NCBI RefSeq assembly: GCF_003663845.1 | Contig: NZ_RCCA01000001.1 | Span: 372,001 to 436,000 of the forward strand | Length of the DNA: 64,000 bases | From: Chryseobacterium sp. 7 | GTDB taxonomy: Bacteria > Bacteroidota > Bacteroidia > Flavobacteriales > Weeksellaceae | Reading direction: 5' to 3' | Shown: positions 45,083 through 53,930 of the stretch, one piece after another | Position numbering within the stretch: the first letter of the stretch is position 1 | Layout: the number at the start of each line of letters is the position of its first letter | Notes under the pieces: model-generated | Seen by the model: the letters and a program-made list of their open reading frames with translations, nothing else | What the model was told of the DNA's origin: nothing | Databases searched by the model: none | Program-made: the position numbers and the translations under genes

Positions 45083-45796
45083 ATGAGCCAACTCTTCTAC
45101 CTGAAAGAATGTTCTTCTACTAATGACGAAATATCAAAGTTTTTACTTTACGGAGATTCAAATTTTATAGGACTTCATACTTTTAATCAAACAAAAGGAC
45201 GTGGTCAGTATGGAAATGTCTGGACTCAGACTGCCGGAAAAAACCTGGCTTATACGCTGGCAGTGAATACTCAGAACATCCTGTGCTCCGACTTTATGTT
45301 CAATTATTATACCGCAACGCTGATCCGGGATTTCCTTGCCAAATTGTCTGACTCTGAGGTAAAAATCAAGTGGCCGAATGATATTATCCTTAAAGGTAAA
45401 AAAATCGTTGGGATTTTAATAGAAAAGAAAAAAATTAATCAAAATAATTATTTCATCATAGGAGCAGGCATCAACGTCCTTCAGGACAGTTTTGATGAGA
45501 TATCGAATGCTGGATCACTTCTGACGCAGACAGGCATACAGTACAATCTGGAAGAACTCTCCTTGAATCTTCATGAATATCTGTCTGAAAAAATTAGAAA
45601 TATTCCCTCCGACCAGGAAATTCTGGACGGTTTTAACAACCATCTTTTCAGAAAAGATCAGGTATCTGTCTTTGAAATTGAAAAAGAGCGACAAAATGGC
45701 ATCATCCGATATGCAGACGAAAAGGGTGAACTGTGGATTGAACTGGAAGATGGAATGCACTCCTTTTATCACAAAGAAGTAAAATTACTTTACTGA
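45083..45796 (+). CDS. birA: Biotin--[acetyl-CoA-carboxylase] ligase (no DNA-binding domain)
   Basis: Attaches biotin to the carrier protein of acetyl-CoA carboxylase through biotinyl-AMP. The 237-residue enzyme starts at SSTNDE and has the biotin/ATP loop TKGRGQYGNVW, KWPNDIILKGKKIVGILIE and GAGINVLQD. No N-terminal helix-turn-helix is present, so it does not repress biotin genes as the E. coli protein does. The 3' end overlaps the convergent permease gene by seven bases. Confidence 0.94.
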   Translation: MSQLFYLKECSSTNDEISKFLLYGDSNFIGLHTFNQTKGRGQYGNVWTQTAGKNLAYTLAVNTQNILCSDFMFNYYTATLIRDFLAKLSDSEVKIKWPNDIILKGKKIVGILIEKKKINQNNYFIIGAGINVLQDSFDEISNAGSLLTQTGIQYNLEELSLNLHEYLSEKIRNIPSDQEILDGFNNHLFRKDQVSVFEIEKERQNGIIRYADEKGELWIELEDGMHSFYHKEVKLLY

Positions 45797-46902
45797 TTGG
45801 CTCTTTTAATATAAAGATAAAGGGTAAGCGGTAAAAATACCATATTAGGCAGCCACATGGCTACAGCCGGGGACAAACTTTTATTTTCTGAAACCACTTT
45901 TAGGGCTTCAAATGAAAACACGAAAATAAAGGCCAATGAAATACCTATTGCTAAGTTAACTCCCAATCCTCCCCTTTTCTTTTGTGATGACAGGGAAAGT
46001 GCCAGAAATGTAAGGATAATGATAGAAACAGGCATTGAGGTTCTTTGGTGAAGCTCATTCAGATAGGAATTCAGGTTACTGTTTCCTCTTGCTTTTTCTC
46101 TTTCAATGAATTTTAAAAGCTCCGGTGTGGTTTTATTCTGGCCCAAAAGCTCATTAGGGAAAAGTTCTTCCGGTGAGTGTCCGTAGTTTTTCCTTAATTC
46201 TATTCCGTTACCTAGTTTTTCGGTATTGTCTTTATTGATTGTTTTTTCAAGATAATTATTGAGAACGAACTGTTTTTTGGTCTTATCCCAATACACTTCA
46301 CTTGCTTTCAGCTCGTAGGTCATTTTTCTGTCTTTATCATATTTCTGATAGACAAAACTGGATCCTCTTTTTTCTCTTTTATTCCAGGAATCAACGAAGA
46401 TATATTCTGTTTTACTCAGCTGTGAAGAAGCCGGAGCTGTTCCTAAAATCTTTTCTTTATTGGCTGCATTATAAGTATATGCTTCCAGTTCATTTTTTTT
46501 GATATTGGCCCATGGAAGAACCATGTGATACACCACGAGGGCGATCAATCCAATAAAAATGGAGGTAAACAGATAAGGTTTGGAAAATCTGTGAAAACTG
46601 GCTCCACTACTGATAATAGCAACAATTTCAGTATTGTTTGCCATTCTGGAGGTAAAATAAATTACTGAAATAAATACCAGAATGGAAAGGAATGTTACCA
46701 CAAGATTGATGATCCAGAAGGGATAAAAATGGATAAGGAAATACGTAAGATCCAGTTTTGGATCAATAGCCTTGGCGTTTTCTATCCTTGGAATTTTCTG
46801 CTGAACATCAATTACCAATACGACTATAGACAATAATACCAACATGAAACTGAAAGTTCCAAGGTATTTTTTAATGATATATCTGTCTACAATTTTAAGC
46901 AT
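45790..46902 (-). CDS. LptF/LptG family lipopolysaccharide export permease
   Basis: A 370-residue member of the YjgP/YjgQ family, the membrane part of the ABC machine that extracts lipopolysaccharide from the inner membrane. Six helices (about 15-35, 53-80, 100-120 and three after 290) flank a periplasmic beta-jellyroll of about 170 residues. The opening DRYIIKKYLGTF is a family hallmark. LptF and LptG cannot be separated by eye. It follows tgt by six bases and ends overlapping birA. Confidence 0.88.
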   Translation of the reverse strand: MLKIVDRYIIKKYLGTFSFMLVLLSIVVLVIDVQQKIPRIENAKAIDPKLDLTYFLIHFYPFWIINLVVTFLSILVFISVIYFTSRMANNTEIVAIISSGASFHRFSKPYLFTSIFIGLIALVVYHMVLPWANIKKNELEAYTYNAANKEKILGTAPASSQLSKTEYIFVDSWNKREKRGSSFVYQKYDKDRKMTYELKASEVYWDKTKKQFVLNNYLEKTINKDNTEKLGNGIELRKNYGHSPEELFPNELLGQNKTTPELLKFIEREKARGNSNLNSYLNELHQRTSMPVSIIILTFLALSLSSQKKRGGLGVNLAIGISLAFIFVFSFEALKVVSENKSLSPAVAMWLPNMVFLPLTLYLYIKRANQ

Positions 46903-46908
46903 ATTCTC

Positions 46909-48039
46909 TTACAGTCTTTGTCTAAGAACCGGTACTACAGCGTTTTTCCATTCGTAGAAATCTCCTGCAATAATATGTTCTCTGGCTACTTTTACTAAAT
47001 CCAGGTAGAATGCCAGATTATGAATCGAAGCAATCTGTTTTGCCAGATATTCTTTAGATACAAACAGGTGGCGAAGATACGCTTTTGAATATTCACGATC
47101 TACAAAACTGGTCCCGAATTCATCCAAAGGCGAAAAATCGCGCTTCCATTTTTCATTTTTAAGGTTCATCACCCCCTGCCATGTGAAAAGCATTGCATTT
47201 CTTGCATTTCTGGTTGGCATTACGCAATCCATCATATCAATTCCCAGTCCGATAGATTCAAGTATATTCCATGGTGTTCCTACTCCCATCAGATATCTTG
47301 GTTTTTCTTTTGGAAGGATATCTGTCACTTCATCAGTGATTCTGTACATTTCTTCTTCCGGTTCTCCTACAGAAAGTCCTCCGATAGCATTTCCTTCTGC
47401 TCCTGCTTCTGAAATTACTTCAGCTGAAATTTTTCTAAGGTCGGAATAGGTAGATCCCTGAACAATTGGGAAGAGTCTTTGTTTGTATCCGTATAATTCA
47501 GGATTATCATTCGTCCAGTCAATACATCTTTTCAGCCAACGGTGCGTAAGCTCCATAGATGATTTTGCCTGGTTGTAGTCACAAGGATAAGGAGTACATT
47601 CATCAAAAGCCATGAAAATATCGGCTCCGATCTGTCTTTGAATCTCCATTGATCTTTCCGGAGAGAACATATGATAGCTTCCGTCGATGTGAGATTTGAA
47701 TCTCGCCCCTTCTTCCGTCATTTTTCTGTTACTCGCCAGTGAAAATACCTGAAATCCTCCCGAATCTGTAAGAATAGGAAGATCCCAGTTCATGAATTTG
47801 TGTAAGCCACCTGCATCCTGCATTGTTTCCATGCCCGGACGAAGGTATAAGTGATAAGTATTCCCCAGAATAATCTGAGCTTTAATGTCTTCTTTTAATT
47901 CTCTCTGATGAACTGTTTTCACACTTGCTACAGTTCCCACAGGCATAAAAATAGGAGTTTGAATTTTCCCGTGATCTGTGGTAATTTCCCCTGCTCTTGC
48001 TTTTCCTTCAGAGGTTTTTTCTATATTAAAAAATTTCAT
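46909..48039 (-). CDS. tgt: tRNA-guanine(34) transglycosylase
   Basis: Tgt exchanges guanine at the wobble position of certain tRNAs for preQ1, leading to queuosine. The 376-residue protein has the general-acid D92 in TDSGGFQVFS, GGLSVGEPEEE, the nucleophile D271 in MMDCVMPTRNARN, and IHNL with H340. In the E. coli and Zymomonas enzymes three cysteines in a CxCxxC arrangement bind structural zinc with that His. Here the matching stretch (SPLDEFGTSFVDREYSKAY) has no cysteine at all, nor has the rest of the C-terminal part. The two catalytic Asp remain, so activity is probably kept. Confidence 0.93.
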   Translation of the reverse strand: MKFFNIEKTSEGKARAGEITTDHGKIQTPIFMPVGTVASVKTVHQRELKEDIKAQIILGNTYHLYLRPGMETMQDAGGLHKFMNWDLPILTDSGGFQVFSLASNRKMTEEGARFKSHIDGSYHMFSPERSMEIQRQIGADIFMAFDECTPYPCDYNQAKSSMELTHRWLKRCIDWTNDNPELYGYKQRLFPIVQGSTYSDLRKISAEVISEAGAEGNAIGGLSVGEPEEEMYRITDEVTDILPKEKPRYLMGVGTPWNILESIGLGIDMMDCVMPTRNARNAMLFTWQGVMNLKNEKWKRDFSPLDEFGTSFVDREYSKAYLRHLFVSKEYLAKQIASIHNLAFYLDLVKVAREHIIAGDFYEWKNAVVPVLRQRL

Positions 48040-48104
48040 CTCTATACTTTTTAATTCACCGTTTTTATCAGTGATTTCTCCAGAATTGAAACTCCGGCCC
48101 TTTT

Positions 48105-48482
48105 TTATCTTACCAAAGGTACTACAGCTCCGTTTTGTTTCAGTTTATCTTTTATATATTTATCTGCTTTGGGATCTTTCTTCACCAGTATTTCCTGTGC
48201 ATCATTGGCGATCCCATCCATTTCTTCTTTGATGACGTAATATTTGAAGCTTTCTACAAAGTCTTCAGATTTTACTTTATGTGATTTCAGAACAGCTCTT
48301 GTACCGGCTTCCATATTTTTGTCCGGATATACAAAGATTGCCTGATCATTGATTGCAAGGTCTGCAATGATTTCTGCCATCACATCTTTATCGATCAGAT
48401 TTTTAGGCTTATCAATATAATCGCTGCACGACAACAGGCTCAGCAAAACGAAAATAAAGATTAACTTTTTCATCAGTTTCAT
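48105..48482 (-). CDS. DUF4296 lipoprotein
   Basis: A 125-residue lipoprotein with lipobox LLSC in MKKLIFIFVLLSLLSCSDY. The mature domain has VMAEIIADLAINDQAIF and a helical middle. DUF4296 occurs widely in Bacteroidota and its function is unknown. ATG 48482 overlaps the stop of the glycosyltransferase as ATGA, which suggests translational coupling; the frame also allows 48473 and a start at 48506. Confidence 0.82.
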   Translation of the reverse strand: MKLMKKLIFIFVLLSLLSCSDYIDKPKNLIDKDVMAEIIADLAINDQAIFVYPDKNMEAGTRAVLKSHKVKSEDFVESFKYYVIKEEMDGIANDAQEILVKKDPKADKYIKDKLKQNGAVVPLVR

Positions 48483-49195
48483 AATTTGTTGATGATTGAT
48501 TTCCATTTTAAGTTCAGTACTCCAAAAACGGCTTCATGAATAATTCCACCGTTCATTTTGCTTTCTCCTAAAATCCTGTTGGTAAATATAATAGGAACTT
48601 CTACAATTCTGAAACTTTTTTTGAATGCTCTGAATTTCATTTCTATCTGAAACCCGTATCCTTTCAGTTTTACATTATCCAGTCCTATTTCTTCCAATAC
48701 TTTTCTTGAAAAGCAGACAAATCCTGCTGTAGTATCATGAATAGGAAGTCCTAATACAAATCTCACGTATTTAGATGCAAAATAAGAAAGCAATACTCTT
48801 CCCATAGGCCAGTTGACCACATTTACTCCTTTTGAATAACGGGATCCGATGGCCATATCTGCATTTTGGCATGCTTCAAAAAGCTTTGGCAGATCATTAG
48901 GGTTGTGTGAAAAATCGGCATCCATTTCAAAAATATAATCGTATTTATTTTCGATGGCCCATTTAAACCCATGAATATATGCCTTTCCCAATCCGTCTTT
49001 TGTATGTCTTATTGACAGGTGCAGATAATGCGGATGTTTTTTTTGCAGTTCTTTTACAATACCTGCTGTTCCGTCCGGAGAGGTATCATCCACTACCAGG
49101 ATATGAAAATCGTCCTCCAATGCAAAAACCGCGGAAATAATATTTTCAATATTTTCCTTTTCGTTATAAGTTGGGATAATGACGAGTTTTTTCAT
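48479..49195 (-). CDS. Polyprenol-phosphate mannosyltransferase-like glycosyltransferase
   Basis: A 238-residue GT2-family enzyme. It begins MKKLVIIPTYNEKENIENII and shows VVDDTSPDGTAGI (nucleotide-sugar Asp), EMDADFSHNP (DxD-type motif), RILGESKMNGGI and an amphipathic C-terminal helix, but no membrane helices after the catalytic domain. This fits DPM1-type polyprenol-phosphate sugar synthases that supply sugars for O-glycosylation or envelope glycans. The -7 box at 49205-49212 excludes the longer frame to 49240. It heads a unit with DUF4296 and perhaps tgt and LptF/G. Confidence 0.87.
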   Translation of the reverse strand: MKKLVIIPTYNEKENIENIISAVFALEDDFHILVVDDTSPDGTAGIVKELQKKHPHYLHLSIRHTKDGLGKAYIHGFKWAIENKYDYIFEMDADFSHNPNDLPKLFEACQNADMAIGSRYSKGVNVVNWPMGRVLLSYFASKYVRFVLGLPIHDTTAGFVCFSRKVLEEIGLDNVKLKGYGFQIEMKFRAFKKSFRIVEVPIIFTNRILGESKMNGGIIHEAVFGVLNLKWKSIINKL

Positions 49196-49204
49196 TTCAG
49201 TTTG

Positions 49205-49212
49205 CAAAGATA
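49205..49212 (-). promoter_or_regulatory. -7 box of the glycosyltransferase unit
   Basis: TATCTTTG on the minus strand ends nine bases before ATG 49195, giving an almost leaderless transcript. Confidence 0.6.
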
Positions 49213-49249
49213 GTTTATTTAACCTTTTTATTTTATACAAAATAATCTA

Positions 49250-49257
49250 TAATTTTG
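49250..49257 (+). promoter_or_regulatory. Plus-strand -7 box divergent from the glycosyltransferase promoter
   Basis: TAATTTTG fits TAnnTTTG. Before the IS arrived it would have served DUF4271-hemD through a leader of about 175 bases. Confidence 0.4.
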
Positions 49258-49284
49258 CAAAAATATTTCTCAGGGATTGAGCGG

Positions 49285-49374
49285 ATGAAACAGAAACTTT
49301 TATACAAAAGGTCTGAACATTACGCAAAATCGGTGAGAGCAAATATTTTAACTTTAAATTTACGAATCAGGTGA
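49285..49374 (+). CDS. Possible 29-codon leader peptide
   Basis: ATG at 49285 opens a 29-codon frame of basic composition (7 Lys or Arg in the first 18 residues) ending at TGA 49374. It lies 27 bases after the plus-strand -7 box and upstream of the IS. A small gene or leader ORF is possible; the evidence is only position and an intact frame. Confidence 0.2.
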   Translation: MKQKLLYKRSEHYAKSVRANILTLNLRIR

Positions 49375-49412
49375 CAGGAAAATCTGTGCCGGGATATGTT
49401 ATCTGAAGTTAA

Positions 49413-49429
49413 GAGCCTGTTTAAATTTT
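49413..49429 (+). repeat. Left terminal inverted repeat of the IS
   Basis: GAGCCTGTTTAAATTTT, exact reverse complement of 50242-50258. Confidence 0.92.
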
Positions 49430-49482
49430 CGTAGAAAATTTTGTTAAGAGGCTTTCAGAGGTTGGATATTTGAAAAAAAAAA

Positions 49483-50250
49483 ATGAAATACCCAACCGAT
49501 TTAACTGAAAACCAGTGGCAATATATAAAGAAAACGATGAACCTAAAAGAGAGAAAGAGAAAATATCCTCTTCTTTTGATTTGGAACTCCTTAATGTATT
49601 TGATAAAAACAGGTTGCCAGTGGCGTATGCTTCCTAAAGATTTCCCCAAATGGCAATTGGTTTATTACTATTATATCCGTTGGACGGAGTTGGGATATTT
49701 TGACTTAATTCTAGAAAAGCTACGAATGAAAGTTCGTATAAAAAAGGGTCAGCGAGCAGAAGCCTCCTTAGGAATAATGGATAGCCAAAGTGTACGCTGG
49801 GGCAATAATAGAGGTCTTCATGGCGTAGATGGAAATAAGAAAATAAAAGGAATAAAACGCCATGTGCTAGTAGATAAGAATGGATTTTTAATCGCAGTGA
49901 TGGTTTGTGTAGCCAATATTCATGATAGTAAGGCTGGATTGCTTTTGCTTAGATTACTCAGGGAAGAGCTGATGAATTTCAAGTGTATTCTTGCTGATGC
50001 AGGCTATAGAGGAGATTTTCTAGATAAAGCTCATAGCCTTTATTCATACCTGGTAAAAGTGGTAAGTCGGGATAAAGAAAAACAAGCTAAAAAAGAGTTT
50101 AAACCCGTAAGTAAACGATGGGTAATAGAAAGAACTTTTGCTTGGTTTGATAATGACAGAAGGCTTTGTAGGAACTATGAACTACTGCATGAGTCTTCCG
50201 AAAATATGACCAAATTATCCGCTATAAAATTATTACTCAATAAAATTTAA
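49483..50250 (+). CDS. IS5 family transposase
   Basis: A 255-residue DDE transposase in one frame. The N-terminal domain is of the IS4/5 type (TDLTENQWQYIKKTM, IKTGCQWRMLPKDFPKW). Catalytic residues are D100 (GIMDSQSV), D172 (ILADAGYRGD) and E216 (VIERTFAWFDNDRR). No frameshift or missing residue, so it should be functional. The Trp-Phe and RR after E216 are standard for this family. Confidence 0.93.
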   Translation: MKYPTDLTENQWQYIKKTMNLKERKRKYPLLLIWNSLMYLIKTGCQWRMLPKDFPKWQLVYYYYIRWTELGYFDLILEKLRMKVRIKKGQRAEASLGIMDSQSVRWGNNRGLHGVDGNKKIKGIKRHVLVDKNGFLIAVMVCVANIHDSKAGLLLLRLLREELMNFKCILADAGYRGDFLDKAHSLYSYLVKVVSRDKEKQAKKEFKPVSKRWVIERTFAWFDNDRRLCRNYELLHESSENMTKLSAIKLLLNKI

Positions 50251-50258
50251 ACAGGCTC
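50242..50258 (-). repeat. Right terminal inverted repeat of the IS
   Basis: Exact reverse complement of the left repeat. It contains the transposase stop codon TAA at 50248-50250. Confidence 0.92.
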
Positions 50259-50286
50259 TAAATAATAAATAATAAAAACTTAAATT

Positions 50287-50955
50287 TTGCCATCATCACA
50301 ACACTTCATCAATCATGTAAGAATACCTGAGAATAATGACTGGGTAATCTTCATCCTCGTGGGCTGTATATTTTTGTATGTTTTTATGATGAACGTCATA
50401 GAAAGGGATGCCAGTCTCAAGGATTTTCTGCTTCAAAAGTATTTTGATGCGAGCAATAACCTTCCCAGCTGGATTATCACATCCTGCGTGACTACTCTTA
50501 CCTTATCTGTTTTGATTTCTCAGTACATTCCTATTGTACCTAAATATATTGCCGATCTCCAGCTTTTTGGATATCAGCTTAATAAATTCGGGTATACCTT
50601 GCTGGCGGTACTGTTTTTTTACTTAATAAAATCTACATTCGGATTTTTATTTTATCAAAGTATAGGGGATGGAAAAAAATGGACAATATTCTATTTTACT
50701 TCCACAAAGTTCTATTTCATTCTTTCCTTTTTGCTAATAATTCTTTGTGTAGCCCACTATTACTTCCCTATTGACAGAAATAGAATGTTCTTATATTATA
50801 TCTGCTTCTTTTCTTTTGTCTTCATTTTCAAAGTTTTTTTCTATTTATTTCACAAGAACAAGATTCTTCCCGAGAAATGGTATTATAAATTTTTGTATAT
50901 TTGCACCCTCCAAATCGCACCATTATTATTGCTTTGGAAGTTGTTATTTTTTTAA
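50287..50955 (+). CDS. DUF4271 membrane protein
   Basis: A 222-residue protein with six or so hydrophobic helices from about residue 18 to the end (VIFILVGCIFLYVFMM, FGYTLLAVLFFYLI, and others). DUF4271 proteins precede hemD in many flavobacteria and have no known role. The start is TTG at 50287, giving MPSSQHFINH; no ATG lies nearby until residue 34, well inside the domain. The IS ends 28 bases before it. Confidence 0.83.
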   Translation: MPSSQHFINHVRIPENNDWVIFILVGCIFLYVFMMNVIERDASLKDFLLQKYFDASNNLPSWIITSCVTTLTLSVLISQYIPIVPKYIADLQLFGYQLNKFGYTLLAVLFFYLIKSTFGFLFYQSIGDGKKWTIFYFTSTKFYFILSFLLIILCVAHYYFPIDRNRMFLYYICFFSFVFIFKVFFYLFHKNKILPEKWYYKFLYICTLQIAPLLLLWKLLFF

Positions 50956-50958
50956 TAA

Positions 50959-51708
50959 ATGTCAATGATGAGAATAAAGTCTATATTGGTTTCTCAACCA
51001 GCGCCTAGTGAGTCTTCTCCATATCTGGATATAGCGAAGAAGGAAAAAATAAAGATTGATTTCCGTCCATTTATCCACGTCGAAGGGGTTGACAATAAAG
51101 AGCTCAGAACACAGAAAATAGATCTGACGCAGTATACCGGTATTATTTTTACCAGTAAAAATGCGATTGACCATTACTTCAGACTTGCGGAAGAACTTCG
51201 TTTTGCCGTACCGGATACAATGAGATATATCTGCCAGTCGGAAGCAATTGCCAACTACCTTCAAAAGCATATCGTGTACAGAAAAAGAAAAATCAGCTTT
51301 GGGGAGAAAAACTTCTCAGATCTGCTTCCTCTTTTCAAAAAATTCCCAACTGAGAAATATCTGTTGCCATCTTCAGATGTTCTAAGTCCGGATATTGTGA
51401 AAACCATGGATGCATCTAATGTAGACTGGACAAGAGCAATCATGTACCGTACCGTATGCAGTGATCTTACAGATATCACTATTAAGGATTACGATATGCT
51501 AATCTTCTTCAGCCCGCAAGGAATCAAGTCGTTACAACAAAATTTCCCAGACTTCAAGCAGGATGAAACAAAGATCGGGGTTTTCGGAAACACCACTTTG
51601 GCAGCTGCGGAAGAAGCAGGATTAAAAGTAGATTTAATGGCTCCTACGAAGGAAACTCCTTCCATGACAATGGCTCTTGAAAAGTATATTAAAGCACTTC
51701 ATAAATAG
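50959..51708 (+). CDS. hemD: Uroporphyrinogen-III synthase
   Basis: HemD closes and inverts ring D of hydroxymethylbilane to give uroporphyrinogen III in haem synthesis. The 249-residue protein is low in overall conservation like the whole family but shows IKSILVSQP (start), GIIFTSKNAIDHYF, LLPSSDVLSPDIV, DMLIFFSPQGIKSL and GNTTLAAAEEAGLKVDLMAPTKETP. It follows DUF4271 by three bases and ends before a terminator, forming a two-gene unit. Confidence 0.9.
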   Translation: MSMMRIKSILVSQPAPSESSPYLDIAKKEKIKIDFRPFIHVEGVDNKELRTQKIDLTQYTGIIFTSKNAIDHYFRLAEELRFAVPDTMRYICQSEAIANYLQKHIVYRKRKISFGEKNFSDLLPLFKKFPTEKYLLPSSDVLSPDIVKTMDASNVDWTRAIMYRTVCSDLTDITIKDYDMLIFFSPQGIKSLQQNFPDFKQDETKIGVFGNTTLAAAEEAGLKVDLMAPTKETPSMTMALEKYIKALHK

Positions 51709-51731
51709 TCTTTAATTATAAAAATACTATC

Positions 51732-51768
51732 AACCATCTTTTCAATAAAGGAAAGATGGTTTTTTTTT
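51732..51768 (+). terminator. Terminator after hemD
   Basis: AACCATCTTT / AAAGATGGTT hairpin with a 10-base loop and a run of nine T. Confidence 0.82.
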
Positions 51769-51880
51769 ACCTAAATTTGAACAAAAATTAATATTGAACA
51801 GAATTCTGCTTAAATTACTTTACTTTCAGAAGAAAAAGTATAAAGACCTATTCTATTCAATAAAAAAATAAAATACCCGG

Positions 51881-53926
51881 ATGAAAGCTCCACAGGCAAA
51901 AAAAATAGAAAAAATACTAGAAACCCACGGCGATACAAGAACCGATAATTATTTTTGGCTGAATGAAAGGGAAAACCCTGAAGTCATCAAATATATTGAG
52001 GAAGAAAATGCCTACGAAGAATTCATCATGAAAGATACGGAAACCCTTCAGGAAGAGCTTTTCGAAGAGATGAAAGCCCGTTATAAGAAGGATGATGAAT
52101 CTCTGCCTTATTTCTTCAATGAATACTGGTATATTGTACGGTATGAAGAAGGCAAGGAATATCCTATTTTCTGCAGAAAGCACAAAAGCCTTGACAATGA
52201 AGAGGAAATTGTACTGGACGTTAATATCCATGCAGAAAGCAAAGAGTTTTTCGAGGTAGGAAGTGTAGCCGTAAGCCCAGGTAATGAACTGGCTTCTTTT
52301 TCTTCCGATGATGTAGGAAGAAGAATTTACACACTTAATTTTAAAAATCTGAAAACCGGAGAAATCCTACCGGACACCATCCCCAATACAACAGGAAAAG
52401 CTGTTTGGGCCAATGATAACCAGCATGTTTTTTATATCAGAAAAGATAAAAGCCTGCGTGCATTCCAGGTGTACAGACATAAGTTGGGAACAGATTCCGC
52501 AGAGGACATTCTGATCTTCCACGAAGAGGATGAAACTTTCGATGTGAATGTATTTAAAACAAAATCTTTACAATATATTTTCATTGCCAGCTCAAGTACT
52601 ATTTCTGACGAGCATCGTTTTATTCCTTCTGACAATGTATTTGCAGAATGGACTATTATTCAGCCAAGAATAGATGATCTTGAATATTCTGTAGAACATT
52701 ACGAAGATGAATTTTACATCATTACCAATGCTGATGATGCCATCAATTTCAAAATTGTAAAAGCAAAGATTGACAATTGTGGTATGGAAAACTGGGTAGA
52801 TGTAATCCCACACCGTGCCGAAGTTTTGCTGGAAGGTTTTGAAATTTTCAAAGATTACCTGGTACTTGAGGAAAGAGAAAGAGGATTGCTTCAGATCAAA
52901 ATTATTGATGAAAAGACACAGGAATCTTATTATTTACCTTTCTCAGATCCTACTTATACAGCTTATATAGGAATCAATCTTGAATTTGACACCGAGATTC
53001 TGCGTTACGGATACACTTCTCTTACACAGCCTAGTTCTACGTATGAGTATAATATGAAAGAAAAAACCACAAAGCTTCTGAAGCAACAGGAAGTACTGGG
53101 TGGAAAATTTTTCCCTGAAAATTATATTTCAGAAAGAATCTGGGCAGACTCCAGAGATGGAGAAGCTAAAGTTCCTATTTCATTAGTATATCATAAAGAC
53201 ACCAAAAAATCAGCTGATACACCACTTCTTCTGTATGGATACGGAAGTTATGGACATACTGTTGATGCCAGCTTTTCAAATGTAAGATTATCTTTACTGG
53301 ACAGAGGTTTCATCTATGCCATTGCCCATATCCGCGGTGGAGAATATTTAGGAAGAGAATGGTATGAGGACGGAAAAATGTTATTCAAGAAAAATACATT
53401 CTTCGATTTTATTGATGCAGGAAAACACTTAATCAAAGAAAACTATACTTCATCAAAGCATATGTATGCGATGGGTGGAAGTGCAGGAGGTTTGTTGGTA
53501 GGTGCTGTAGTGAATTATGAACCGCAGTTATTCAACGGAATTGTGGCACAGGTACCATTCGTAGATGTTGTAACCACAATGTTAGACGATACTATTCCAT
53601 TGACTACCGGAGAATATGACGAATGGGGAAATCCAAATGATGAGGAATACTATCATTATATGAAGGATTACTCTCCTTATGATAATGTGGAAGCCAAAGA
53701 TTATCCGCATATGCTGATCACTACAGGATTTCATGATTCTCAGGTACAATACTGGGAACCTGCAAAATGGACCGCAAAACTGAGAGAATTAAAAACAGAC
53801 GATAATATTTTAGTTTTCAAAACAGATATGAGTTCCGGGCACGGAGGAGCAAGCGGAAGATTTGAATCCCTGAAAGAAGACGCGCTGGAGTATGCGTTCT
53901 TGTTGAAAATAAATGGCAATTCATAA
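51881..53926 (+). CDS. Prolyl oligopeptidase family protease (S9, oligopeptidase B type)
   Basis: A 681-residue cytoplasmic serine peptidase (no signal peptide; ATG at 51881). A beta-propeller domain spans about 70-400. The alpha/beta hydrolase domain has S534 in AMGGSAGGLL, D619 in TGFHDSQVQYWEP and H654 in SGHGGASGRF. The acidic segment AEIDN... and the PSSTYEYNMKEK linker are as in oligopeptidase B, which cuts after basic residues. Length is typical. Confidence 0.93.
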   Translation: MKAPQAKKIEKILETHGDTRTDNYFWLNERENPEVIKYIEEENAYEEFIMKDTETLQEELFEEMKARYKKDDESLPYFFNEYWYIVRYEEGKEYPIFCRKHKSLDNEEEIVLDVNIHAESKEFFEVGSVAVSPGNELASFSSDDVGRRIYTLNFKNLKTGEILPDTIPNTTGKAVWANDNQHVFYIRKDKSLRAFQVYRHKLGTDSAEDILIFHEEDETFDVNVFKTKSLQYIFIASSSTISDEHRFIPSDNVFAEWTIIQPRIDDLEYSVEHYEDEFYIITNADDAINFKIVKAKIDNCGMENWVDVIPHRAEVLLEGFEIFKDYLVLEERERGLLQIKIIDEKTQESYYLPFSDPTYTAYIGINLEFDTEILRYGYTSLTQPSSTYEYNMKEKTTKLLKQQEVLGGKFFPENYISERIWADSRDGEAKVPISLVYHKDTKKSADTPLLLYGYGSYGHTVDASFSNVRLSLLDRGFIYAIAHIRGGEYLGREWYEDGKMLFKKNTFFDFIDAGKHLIKENYTSSKHMYAMGGSAGGLLVGAVVNYEPQLFNGIVAQVPFVDVVTTMLDDTIPLTTGEYDEWGNPNDEEYYHYMKDYSPYDNVEAKDYPHMLITTGFHDSQVQYWEPAKWTAKLRELKTDDNILVFKTDMSSGHGGASGRFESLKEDALEYAFLLKINGNS

Positions 53927-53930
53927 AATT

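Larger units (their letters stand above)
49413..50258 (+). mobile_element. Insertion sequence of the IS5 family, complete
   Basis: An 846-bp element. The ends are a perfect inverted repeat of 17 bp (GAGCCTGTTTAAATTTT, 18 with the adjoining A). Both sides are flanked by TAA (49410-49412 and 50259-50261), a likely 3-bp target duplication. It holds one intact transposase gene. The perfect ends and full gene suggest recent arrival or ongoing activity. Confidence 0.92.
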
